64,000 nucleotides of DNA from Thalassobius sp. I31.1. GTDB lineage: Bacteria; Pseudomonadota; Alphaproteobacteria; Rhodobacterales; Rhodobacteraceae. Shown here one piece after another: positions 35,047 through 42,655 of the stretch. The stretch covers positions 1 through 64,000 of the forward strand of contig NZ_PWAA01000063.1 of the NCBI RefSeq assembly GCF_003031585.1, given 5' to 3'. The notes under the pieces are model-generated. The model was not told the origin of the DNA, did not search any database, and worked only from the letters and a program-made list of their open reading frames with translations. Numbering within the stretch: position 1 is the first letter of the stretch; every line of letters begins with the position of its first letter. Position numbers and translations under genes: made by a program.

Positions 35047-35526
35047 TCACAATTGCTGCGCTGCGTCAAACACGGTTGCCGGGCGCAGATTGCCCTGTCG
35101 ATCTGTTATATGTTCTGCGTAGGTTTCAATGCCTGGCGGAATGATGCTGCCCCGCACGGCATTGCCCAGGAAGATGTGCTTTGAATTCTCTGGTGTGATG
35201 TCAAACCAACCGGGGTCGTCGAAGGACCCGGCAAACACGCCAACGATCTGGTCAAAACGTTCAAAGCCCAGATACAGCCGTCCGCCGCACTCAGGACAGA
35301 AATGCAGCCACAGATGTTTGCCCGATCCTTTTGACAGATGGGCCCAGATTTTTGGCACGCCTTTGTTCATCCTGAAACTGGCATGTGTGAAAATGGGTTC
35401 CACCATATAAGAACTACCTGTGGTGCGCTGACAGAATCGGCAGTGACAGGTGGTGACTCGCAGGGGCGGGGCGGTTACCTGATACCGGCAGGAACCGCAC
35501 AGGCAGCCGCCTTCACGGACTTTCAT
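35047..35526 (-). CDS. GFA/CENP-V-family zinc protein
   Basis: 159 residues. Zinc cysteines are visible in GGCLCGSCRYQ, CHCRFCQRTTGS and HFCPECGG. Members are named after glutathione-dependent formaldehyde-activating enzyme, but most have unknown substrates. GAGGAG precedes the ATG. The stop lies only 6 nt from the 3' end of rnpB, so the two transcripts converge. Confidence 0.85.
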   Translation of the reverse strand: MKVREGGCLCGSCRYQVTAPPLRVTTCHCRFCQRTTGSSYMVEPIFTHASFRMNKGVPKIWAHLSKGSGKHLWLHFCPECGGRLYLGFERFDQIVGVFAGSFDDPGWFDITPENSKHIFLGNAVRGSIIPPGIETYAEHITDRQGNLRPATVFDAAQQL

Positions 35527-35707
35527 TTGCGTCTCCTCAACTTATTACAGGGCTACCATAGCATATTTTTGATGTTATTTCACGATTGCCCCGGAAACCT
35601 CGCCCTAAGTGGTTGACTTGGGGCATAGGCGCGCTAAAAGCAGGCTTCAAGAATTTCACGGGTGGGTGGATTCTGTATCCTGCCGCCCCGTTGACTGGAG
35701 AAGACCC

Positions 35708-35875
35708 ATGGCGAAGCCGACCACAATTAAGATCCGCCTCAACTCGTCCGCGGGCACCGGCCACTTTTATGTGACGAAGAAAAACGCACGCACCATGACC
35801 GAAAAGATGGTCGTGCGCAAATACGACCCGGTTGTGCGCAAGCATGTCGAGTACAAAGAAGGCAAAATCAAGTAA
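35708..35875 (+). CDS. rpmG: 50S ribosomal protein L33
   Basis: 55 residues from ATG 35708 ([20 protein letters not shown]), the normal length. The body is basic ([20 protein letters not shown]) and the form lacks the zinc cysteine pairs of the C+ type. It is a component of the large ribosomal subunit near the E site. Single gene with its own terminator. The preceding 35527-35707 holds no gene. Confidence 0.96.
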   Translation: MAKPTTIKIRLNSSAGTGHFYVTKKNARTMTEKMVVRKYDPVVRKHVEYKEGKIK

Positions 35876-35899
35876 GCCTTCTTAACGAAGACAAAGCAA

Positions 35900-35938
35900 A
35901 AGCCGCGCAACCCACACCGGGAAGCGCGGTTTTTCTTT
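35900..35938 (+). terminator. Rho-independent terminator of rpmG
   Basis: CCGCGC (35903-35908) pairs with GCGCGG (35924-35929), followed by TTTTTCTTTT. Confidence 0.8.
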
Positions 35939-35998
35939 TGAAGACCTCCGCGCCACCCCGGACCAACAGCCAAAGCTGACAATCCGCCGGAGATCATC

Positions 35999-36568
35999 AT
36001 GGAACAATTTTCTGAGCTGAAGAATTTTACTGCCGTTGAACCACGCGAAACCCGCGTGAAGACGACAGGTGGCCAGACCATTGTCATGCGCATCGCCCGT
36101 AAGGCGGATTTTGACGCGGTGGATGCGCTTCTGGCGCAAAGCTATCCCAAAACCCTGACAAGCCACTACCTGCCCTCTGTGATGGCGCTTGCGATGCCAA
36201 AAATCGCACGTGCCAATATGCGGCTTCTGCGTTCAGGTCGTTACTTCCTGGCGCATAGTGAAAGCGGTCGTCTGCTGGGCGCGGGTGGCTATAGTCTTGA
36301 GGCACCCGGCGGGCGTAAATCTATCCCAGGCACTGCCCATATCCGCCATGTGGTGACAGATCATGCGCATCAGGGGCGCGGCATTGGCCGGGCGATCCTG
36401 CGGCACAGTCTTGCCCAGGCTGCACAAGAAGGCATCAATCGGTTTGATTGCCTGTCGACTGTGAATGCGGAAGGATTCTATGCCGGTTTCGGGTTTCGCA
36501 GTATCGGGCCAGTCGAACTACCTCTGGCCCCGGGGATTCGTTTCCCGGCGGTGCAGATGCAGTTATGA
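35999..36568 (+). CDS. GNAT-family acetyltransferase
   Basis: 189 residues. The acetyl-CoA motif A is TAHIRHVVTDHAHQGRGIGR, with QGRGIG as the pyrophosphate loop, followed by CLSTVNAEGFYAGFGFRSIG. It transfers acetyl from acetyl-CoA to an amine; substrate unknown. CGGAG lies shortly before the ATG. It converges with the HExxH gene, overlapping its 3' end by 6 bases. Confidence 0.85.
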   Translation: MEQFSELKNFTAVEPRETRVKTTGGQTIVMRIARKADFDAVDALLAQSYPKTLTSHYLPSVMALAMPKIARANMRLLRSGRYFLAHSESGRLLGAGGYSLEAPGGRKSIPGTAHIRHVVTDHAHQGRGIGRAILRHSLAQAAQEGINRFDCLSTVNAEGFYAGFGFRSIGPVELPLAPGIRFPAVQMQL

Positions 36569-37291
36569 ATTCAGCTTCCGACGCAGGGCTTCCAGTTCTG
36601 CGTCGGGGCTGCGCAGTTCTTTCAGTGCTTTCTTCAGATATTTGGTCATCCGCGCAGACAGATCCGGCAGAACCTGTTCCTGCGGGATGCCGCGCAGATA
36701 CATGAACACAGCAAGACAATAGCAACGCGTGGGCTGGCGCATGTAACCGCCCCAACCGCTGGCCTCGGCCCCGTTGATCTGGATGATACCGCCACCGGAT
36801 GTAATGCAGTGCAGATCGGTGCGCAGTTCTTCCTCTGCTAAAGCCTCCGGAAAGTCCTCTTCATCATTCAGAAGCACATGATGCATCATTTCGTGATGCA
36901 ATGTCGCCAGAAGTGCGATGGGCTGATACTCCAGCAAGTCCACATCATAATGGATCATGGCTACACCCCCTGCGTCTTCATCCGCCGCCTGCCAGGTGCC
37001 GGCTGTATCGCCAAGTTTATCGTATTCGCGCACCATATTTTCTGCGCGGACTTTGTTCAGTGGCGCCACGTGTATTTCAGCATCTTCGATGTGCAACAAT
37101 CGCTGAAAATCCCGCACAAGCCCTTGTACCGTTTCCGGGGTCTTGCCGCCGGGGGCTGTGAAGAAATCACGGGTCGGCAGGATCAGCGGCGTATCGTTAC
37201 GCAGGATATTCTGATCAATCGCAAAGGCAAATTCTTCGATTATCCAGTGACGCAGATCATCTTCAACAAGCGGGCGGGATTTGAAAAACAT
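36563..37291 (-). CDS. Unknown protein with a zinc-peptidase-like HExxH motif
   Basis: 242 residues. A helix bearing HHEMMHHVLL (HExxH) at about 132-141 is followed ~20 residues later by the acidic AEEELRTDLHC, the order seen in gluzincin metallopeptidases. No signal peptide or membrane segment is seen, so it is probably cytoplasmic. C-terminal KYLKKALKELRSPDAELEAL is helical. I cannot place it in a named family. It lies 14 nt after an acetyltransferase gene on the same strand, so the two may form an operon. Confidence 0.55.
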   Translation of the reverse strand: MFFKSRPLVEDDLRHWIIEEFAFAIDQNILRNDTPLILPTRDFFTAPGGKTPETVQGLVRDFQRLLHIEDAEIHVAPLNKVRAENMVREYDKLGDTAGTWQAADEDAGGVAMIHYDVDLLEYQPIALLATLHHEMMHHVLLNDEEDFPEALAEEELRTDLHCITSGGGIIQINGAEASGWGGYMRQPTRCYCLAVFMYLRGIPQEQVLPDLSARMTKYLKKALKELRSPDAELEALRRKLNS

Positions 37292-37305
37292 AACGAACCT
37301 TAACT

Positions 37306-37779
37306 TTATATTTCACCCTCTGCATAAATGATCTTCGGCATCAGACCAACAGAACGCATCAGTGCGGCAGAGGCTTCGTTAAACAATGCATAGGTCACAC
37401 TCATATGGGTGTAACCTTCATCTGTCAGGTGTTCCTTCAGCGCGTCAATCAGGGCGCGACCGATGCCCTGGCGGTGATAATCCGGCAGCACTGAAATATG
37501 TTCGATCATTCCGTGATTCTTTGGGGGCGAAACTGGTGCCTCTGGACCGCGGCGTTTCCTGCACAGGACATACCCAATCGGGTGGGCATTCTCATCACGG
37601 GCGACCAGTGCCACATATGTCGGATCACTCAGCATCTCTCTGAGCCAGGCAATACAATCATTTTTATCCGGGTCCGCAATATTGCGTTCGGGTTGATGTA
37701 AGACGTGCAGATCATGCACCACGCGCAAAAGCGACCAGAGTTCATGGGCGTTTTCAGCGGGCAGTTGGGTGATTCTCAT
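37306..37779 (-). CDS. GNAT-family acetyltransferase
   Basis: 157 residues. Motif A reads MIEHISVLPDYHRQGIGRAL, with RQGIGRA as the acetyl-CoA loop, followed by THMSVTYALFNEASAALMRS. Substrate unknown. GAGAG precedes the ATG. It is the first gene of the pair with the HExxH protein. Confidence 0.85.
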   Translation of the reverse strand: MRITQLPAENAHELWSLLRVVHDLHVLHQPERNIADPDKNDCIAWLREMLSDPTYVALVARDENAHPIGYVLCRKRRGPEAPVSPPKNHGMIEHISVLPDYHRQGIGRALIDALKEHLTDEGYTHMSVTYALFNEASAALMRSVGLMPKIIYAEGEI

Positions 37780-37794
37780 TTTATCTCTCGCTTA

Positions 37795-37827
37795 AAAAGA
37801 AAAAGGCCGGTCATCTCTGACCGGCCT
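37795..37827 (-). terminator. Rho-independent terminator of the Bax-inhibitor-1 gene
   Basis: Read on the minus strand, AGGCCGGTCA and TGACCGGCCT form a perfect 10-bp stem (37804-37827) with a 4-nt loop, followed by TTTTCTTTTT. It lies 24 nt beyond the stop of the gene at 37852. Confidence 0.88.
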
Positions 37828-37851
37828 CGTAGTTCAGTTATGATGCAGCGA

Positions 37852-38631
37852 TTATTCTTGCTGACCGAGGAACATCAGCAGGAACTGGAACATGTTCAGG
37901 AAAGCCAGATAGAGGCTCATTGCGCCATCAATCGCAGCTTTGTTCAGCCACTCCTGGTCGCCATGCATTGCGTGGGCAACATATGTGTTTTTGATGTCTT
38001 GTGTGTAGAACGCTGTCAGGCCTGCGAAAAGCACAACGCCGATGGCGGAAACTGCAAGTGTCAGAACGCTGGACTGCAGGAACATATTCAGGACCATTGC
38101 AATGATCAGGCCGATCACGCCCATCATCAGGAAGCCGCCCATAGCGGACAGGTCACGTTTGGTCACATAGCCCCAGATGGAAAGGGATGCGAAGGCAATG
38201 GATGTCACAAGGAAAGTCTGAACGATAGACGCATCCGTATAGACAAGGAAGATTGAGCTAAGCGACAGGCCGATGACAGACGCAAAGATGAAGAAGCCCA
38301 GTTGCACGCCTGCGGAAGACGCGCGACGCATGATTGCGCCCCAGCCGAAAAACAGGAAAGCCAGCGGACCAAAGGCGATGACCCAGCGCAGCGGCGACAT
38401 GTAAATTGCTTCGCCCAGACCGGTCAGGTACTGGCCTTCACGCAGCGCAACGGTGGCACCGGTTGGGTCAGAGGTTACAGCAAGACCAGCAATGGCCCAT
38501 GCGGCCAGTGCTGTGATCAGCATCCCGATGGACATTGTGCCGTAAACTTTATTCATATGGGCGCGCAGACCCGCATCAATTTCTGCTGCGCGGGCGCCGA
38601 CGCGGACGTCTGACTGGTGATAGGTCGCCAT
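37852..38631 (-). CDS. Bax inhibitor-1/YccA-family membrane protein
   Basis: 259 residues from ATG 38631 (MATYHQSDVRVGARAAEIDA), preceded by CCGGAGGCCCCCTA. About seven membrane helices; the family region FAGLTAFYTQDIKNTYVAHA is present near the end, with QEWLNKAAIDGAMSLYLAFL after it. Members are proton- or calcium-leak channel-like membrane proteins; the bacterial role is unsettled. Monocistronic with its own terminator. Confidence 0.9.
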   Translation of the reverse strand: MATYHQSDVRVGARAAEIDAGLRAHMNKVYGTMSIGMLITALAAWAIAGLAVTSDPTGATVALREGQYLTGLGEAIYMSPLRWVIAFGPLAFLFFGWGAIMRRASSAGVQLGFFIFASVIGLSLSSIFLVYTDASIVQTFLVTSIAFASLSIWGYVTKRDLSAMGGFLMMGVIGLIIAMVLNMFLQSSVLTLAVSAIGVVLFAGLTAFYTQDIKNTYVAHAMHGDQEWLNKAAIDGAMSLYLAFLNMFQFLLMFLGQQE

Positions 38632-38733
38632 TAGGGGGCCTCCGGTTGGTAACAATTGACAGCAAAACGCCGCCTTCACCGTGAAATATGGGTGAAGACG
38701 GCGCGTTTTTCAAGGTTTTCCGGTGCCGGATGA

Positions 38734-38952
38734 TCAGAAGATCCGGTGTGCCTCAGTGTGGGCTGCGCGTGCGGAAACGCCAATGTCTTCCAGCAGATGG
38801 TCATCCAGATGTGCCAGAGCGCGACGCTGACGCATCACAGAAGCCATTTTCGCAAAACGTGCAAAGATTGAAGTGGCCTGAGGGCGCGCATTCGCATAGG
38901 CCGCAAAATCTGCATAAGAAGTAACGGCGGTTACAGTAGCAGTATGTGTCAT
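38734..38952 (-). CDS. DUF1127-family small protein
   Basis: 72 residues from ATG 38952 (MTHTATVTAVTSYADFAAYA). The C-terminal half, RRALAHLDDHLLEDIGVSAR, is the DUF1127 motif. Such arginine-containing short proteins have been linked to RNA and phosphate or stress physiology in alphaproteobacteria. It is divergent from the LysR gene at 39078, sharing a promoter region with an 11-bp inverted repeat. Confidence 0.85.
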   Translation of the reverse strand: MTHTATVTAVTSYADFAAYANARPQATSIFARFAKMASVMRQRRALAHLDDHLLEDIGVSARAAHTEAHRIF

Positions 38953-39004
38953 AGTTCCGTTCCATTCATGTTTTGTGAAGCATTGGCTTCGTTTCATCAT
39001 ATTA

Positions 39005-39068
39005 CTTGATGTGTATGTCATTCCGTGCTTGATATTGGAAATGAATGTTTATCAGGGTACACATCAAG
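39005..39068. promoter_or_regulatory. Widely spaced perfect 11-bp inverted repeat (LysR operator candidate)
   Basis: CTTGATGTGTA (39005-39015) and TACACATCAAG (39058-39068) are exact reverse complements 42 bp apart. A third CTTGAT occurs at 39029-39034. The sites sit between the DUF1127 gene and the divergent LysR gene. The spacing suits a LysR tetramer contacting two sites. Confidence 0.5.
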
Positions 39069-39077
39069 GATTGTGAT

Positions 39078-39932
39078 ATGTCGCGTAATATTGATCTGAC
39101 AGCTTTACGCAGTTTTGTTGCCGTTGCGGATGCGGGTGGTGTCACCAAGGCTGCGGGTTTCCTGCATCTGACGCAATCCGCCGTTTCCATGCAGTTAAAG
39201 CGCCTGGAGGAATCACTGAATGTGTCTTTGCTTGATCGGTCGTCCCGTCAGGTGGCTTTGACGGCGTCTGGTGAGCAATTGCTCAGCTATGCCCGGCGCA
39301 TGCTGGCCCTGAATGACGAAGTCTATGGCAAGCTGACACATCAGTCATATGAGGGTGAGTTCATTCTCGGTGTTCCACATGATATTGTGTATCCGGGAAT
39401 TCCCGGGGTGCTTCAGCGCTTTCATGCGGAATATCCGCGTATGAAGGTGCAGTTGATCTCTTCTTATACAACGAAACTGAAGTCACTTTTTGCGCAGGGT
39501 GAATGCGATGTAATCGTCACGACCGAAAACTCTGCGGGGGAGGGCGCAGAGGTTCTGGCTGAACGACCACTGGTCTGGGTCGGTGCCCCTGGCGGACAAG
39601 CCTGGAAAAGTCGCCCCCTGCGTTTGGCTTTTGAACACAATTGCATATTCCGGCAGGGATCACAGCGCGCGCTTGACCGGGCGGGTATCCCCTGGGAAAT
39701 GGCGGTGGAAAGTGAAAGTTCACGTACAATTGAGGCCTCGGTCAATGCGGATCTTGCAGTACACGCTGTGATTGAAGGAATGCATGGCCCGCGCATGGAA
39801 GAGGTTGACCATGGCGGGACGCTTCCTGAACTGGAAAGCACCAAAATCAACCTATACGTGACTGAAGTAGATCGCGGACCGGTCTGTGAGGCAATGGCCC
39901 AGCTTCTGCGTGGTGCATTCAACGCATTGTAA
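39078..39932 (+). CDS. LysR-family transcriptional regulator (LrhA-like)
   Basis: 284 residues from ATG 39078 (MSRNIDLTALRSFVAVADAG). The winged helix-turn-helix is GGVTKAAGFLHLTQSAVSMQ, followed by a linker helix and an effector domain from about residue 88. Family resemblance is to LrhA/HexA types. It probably controls itself and the divergent DUF1127 gene through the inverted repeats between them. Confidence 0.85.
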   Translation: MSRNIDLTALRSFVAVADAGGVTKAAGFLHLTQSAVSMQLKRLEESLNVSLLDRSSRQVALTASGEQLLSYARRMLALNDEVYGKLTHQSYEGEFILGVPHDIVYPGIPGVLQRFHAEYPRMKVQLISSYTTKLKSLFAQGECDVIVTTENSAGEGAEVLAERPLVWVGAPGGQAWKSRPLRLAFEHNCIFRQGSQRALDRAGIPWEMAVESESSRTIEASVNADLAVHAVIEGMHGPRMEEVDHGGTLPELESTKINLYVTEVDRGPVCEAMAQLLRGAFNAL

Positions 39933-39951
39933 TCTATGCCATATAGTAAGG

Positions 39952-40926
39952 TCAGACCTCTGTGGGGTGGGGGGTAATTACAATTTTACCCGTAGACTTT
40001 CGCTCCTTTAGCAGGGTCAGGGCTTTGTCTGTATCTTTCAGCGTAAAGTGATGGTTCACATTTGCGCTGATCTTCCCCTCTGCAGCCCATTTCAGAATAT
40101 GTGCGCCGGATTCCCGGACCCTCTGCGGGGCAAATTTCCAATAAGCGCTCCAGTTTACGCCAATCAGGTCAATATTCTTCACAAGCGTATGGTTGGGTTT
40201 GAATGTTGGGAGATCGCCGCTGGCAAAGCCAATCATCAGAAAACGTGCGCCTGGATTGCATGCGCGAAACGCGGCTTCCGCCTGGGTGCCGCCAACGGCA
40301 TCGTAGACAACGTCAGCGCGCCCGGCTGCAATCACAGCGTCTCGAATGTCATCCGTTTCCGGGTCTATAGTAATATCTGCGCCGGCGTTTCGGGCTGCTT
40401 CAAGTTTCTTTTCGCCGCGTGCGACGGCTATAATGCGCGCACCAAGGATTTTACCCAAAGTGACGGCGCTTAAGCCGACACCCCCAGACGCCCCCAGAAC
40501 CACAAGCGTTTCACCGGGCTGCAGCCGCGCACGTTGTGTCAGTGCGATGTGGCTGGTTCCCCAGGCAACCTGTACCCCGGCGGCGTCCGTGAGTGACAGG
40601 TTATCAGGAAGAATCAGACAACGACTGGCAGGGGCGATAGCCTGCTCGGCAAAGCCGCCCTGGCCAGAATATACGGCGACGCGCTTGTTCTTCAGTTCCT
40701 GGCTGACGTCCGGGCCGCAGGCTTCAATCGTCCCGGCCAGTTCCATGCCGGGCGTGAAGGGAAGTGGGGGTGTGTCCTGGTAGCGCCCCTTCAGCAACAG
40801 AAGGTCGGAAAAGTTAACGGCTGCAGCGGCTGTTCGAATGCGGACTTCGCCAGAGCGCGGGACTGGTGTCTCAAGGTCCTGCAGTTTGGGGGCTTTATCA
40901 AAGGATATAACGCGATAGCTTAGCAT
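39952..40926 (-). CDS. NADPH:quinone oxidoreductase-like MDR enzyme
   Basis: 324 residues. Zinc-independent medium-chain dehydrogenase/reductase: RTAAAAVNFSDLLLLKGRYQ, TPGMELAGTIEACGPDVSQE and the nucleotide motif VVLGASGGVGLSAVTLGKIL. It lacks the structural zinc cysteine cluster. It reduces a quinone, enone or similar with NADPH. It is divergent from the XRE gene at 41332, with repeated GCAAAATGCAA motifs between. Confidence 0.88.
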   Translation of the reverse strand: MLSYRVISFDKAPKLQDLETPVPRSGEVRIRTAAAAVNFSDLLLLKGRYQDTPPLPFTPGMELAGTIEACGPDVSQELKNKRVAVYSGQGGFAEQAIAPASRCLILPDNLSLTDAAGVQVAWGTSHIALTQRARLQPGETLVVLGASGGVGLSAVTLGKILGARIIAVARGEKKLEAARNAGADITIDPETDDIRDAVIAAGRADVVYDAVGGTQAEAAFRACNPGARFLMIGFASGDLPTFKPNHTLVKNIDLIGVNWSAYWKFAPQRVRESGAHILKWAAEGKISANVNHHFTLKDTDKALTLLKERKSTGKIVITPHPTEV

Positions 40927-41331
40927 GGGTCCGCCAGTTTCTTAGGGCATTTGCGTAAGGTTTAGCAGAGCGCTGTATCGCTGCGAACTACAATTTTCCC
41001 TGCAGGTTTTGGGGTAAGGGGTTTGTTTCTGATTTGGCAGTGAGTGTCTTCTCGGAGACCCGATTCGCAAAATGCAACAATCATCCGATCAGCCAGGTTG
41101 CGTTTTGCTATGCAAAATGCAAAACACGCTATGCGCGAATTTTATCAATTGGTTTAAGTTTATTGTAAATGGTCGGCCTAACCTGGCCATTTAGCTAATT
41201 CAACCGGAAGAATTTCGGTGGTAGTCTGTAGAAGGCGACAAAAAGGCGCTGACGAATTAAAAAAAATCATCAAAACTCACACCTGGCATGGAAATTGCTT
41301 ACTATGTGAGTCAGGGAAAAGGAGTATGGTA
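40927..41331. other. 405-bp divergent intergenic region with repeated GCAAAATGCAA
   Basis: No coding frame is supported. The motif GCAAAATGCAA occurs at 41067-41077 and 41112-41122. Its near complement TTGCGTTTTGC lies at 41098-41108 and forms a 10-of-11 inverted repeat with the second copy across a 3-nt spacer. The bases from 41130 on are AT-rich. AAAAGGAG at 41317-41324 is the ribosome binding site of the XRE gene. Confidence 0.6.
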
Positions 41332-41706
41332 ATGAAGCACCCTGTAGACGTACATGTTGGTAAACGCGTCAGACATCGCCGCTGGATGGTCGGAATGACA
41401 CAACAGCAACTGGCAGAGAAAGTTGGAATTAAGTTTCAGCAAATTCAGAAATATGAAACCGGAATGAACCGGGTGAGTGCCTCTCGCCTCTGGGACATTT
41501 CTGATGCACTGGACGTGCCTGTGGCATATTTCTTTGAGGGGCTTCGTGAAACCGTTGAAGAGGAAGTCAGCGCAAATACGACGGTCCCCGGTGATCTGCT
41601 TGCGGATAAAGAAGCCCTTGAACTTATTCGTTCGTATTATTCCATTCCGGAAAACCAGCGACGTCGTTTGTTTGACCTCGCCCGCGTCCTGAGTGACGCT
41701 GCATGA
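41332..41706 (+). CDS. XRE-family helix-turn-helix regulator
   Basis: 124 residues from ATG 41332, set by AAAAGGAG 7 nt upstream; the ATG at 41326 is too close. The HTH reads RRWMVGMTQQQLAEKVGIKF and continues QQIQKYETGMNRVSASRLWD, close to the SinR/C.AhdI-like domain common in alphaproteobacteria. The C-terminal half is helical (LELIRSYYSIPENQRRRLFD). It probably binds the repeats upstream and regulates itself. Confidence 0.85.
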   Translation: MKHPVDVHVGKRVRHRRWMVGMTQQQLAEKVGIKFQQIQKYETGMNRVSASRLWDISDALDVPVAYFFEGLRETVEEEVSANTTVPGDLLADKEALELIRSYYSIPENQRRRLFDLARVLSDAA

Positions 41707-41795
41707 AATTGAAACGTGCCGTCTGCTGATGGCGCGTTGATTTTTGTAATTCCGCATGTCAGGCGTATGTAAGCCAATGACATGCGGAGCATTTA

Positions 41796-42605
41796 ATGAA
41801 AAACTTCCCTGACGCCGAGGCGGCATCTCTTAAGTCCTGTGCAATCGCGCTGGCAGAGGCCGCCCGGCCGCGGACCCTGGAACATTTTCGTTCTGCTGGT
41901 TTGTCCGCAGAAAACAAGCTTAAAGACAGCTTTGACCCGGTAACTGTCGCTGATCGCGCAGCAGAGAAAGCTATGCGTGATGTTCTCGCTGAATTACGTC
42001 CGGATGACGCGATCTTTGGCGAAGAATTTGGCCGCAAAGAGGGGACATCCGGGCTGACCTGGGTGTTGGACCCAATTGACGGTACACGCAGCTATATCAG
42101 CGGAACGCCCACCTGGGGGGTGTTGATTGCTGTCGGGGGTGAAAATGGCCCGGTGCTGGGGATTATCGATCAGCCGTATATTGGCGAACGCTTCTTTGGT
42201 GGATTTGGTGAAGCTTTCTGTGACGGCCCTTTGGGGGTGCGTGCTTTGAAAACCTCGGATATTTCGGATCTTTCCGAAGCGACCTTGTTCACAACCTTCC
42301 CCGAAGTCGGGACGGAAGCTGAACGTCAGGGGTTTGAAGCTGTGCGCGATCAGGTGCAGCTGACCCGTTACGGCACGGATTGCTATGCCTATGCGCTTGT
42401 CGCAGCCGGCCAGGTGGAGCTGGTGATCGAAGCTGGCCTGAATGCCTATGATGTGCAGGGGCCGATTGCGGTTATCGAAGCCGCTGGTGGCGTTGTGACC
42501 AACTGGCAGGGCGGCCCGGCCCATGAGGGTGGTCAGATCCTTGCGGCGGCGAATGCGGACATTCACGCCAAAGCCCTTGCCCTGCTCAAGCCATTTGCAG
42601 GCTGA
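41796..42605 (+). CDS. Histidinol-phosphatase-like inositol monophosphatase
   Basis: 269 residues. The metal motif is GLTWVLDPIDGTRSYISGTP, with a second Asp in the region AYDVQGPIAVIEAAGG and an upstream Glu in DAIFGEEFGRK. This matches the HisN branch of the IMPase family, which dephosphorylates histidinol phosphate; an inositol or other sugar phosphate is possible. GGAG lies 8 nt before the ATG. No other his gene is near. Confidence 0.82.
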   Translation: MKNFPDAEAASLKSCAIALAEAARPRTLEHFRSAGLSAENKLKDSFDPVTVADRAAEKAMRDVLAELRPDDAIFGEEFGRKEGTSGLTWVLDPIDGTRSYISGTPTWGVLIAVGGENGPVLGIIDQPYIGERFFGGFGEAFCDGPLGVRALKTSDISDLSEATLFTTFPEVGTEAERQGFEAVRDQVQLTRYGTDCYAYALVAAGQVELVIEAGLNAYDVQGPIAVIEAAGGVVTNWQGGPAHEGGQILAAANADIHAKALALLKPFAG

Positions 42606-42655
42606 CAGATATAGGGTCAGAGCGGGGCTGCCCGCTCTGACCTGTCTGTTTTCGG

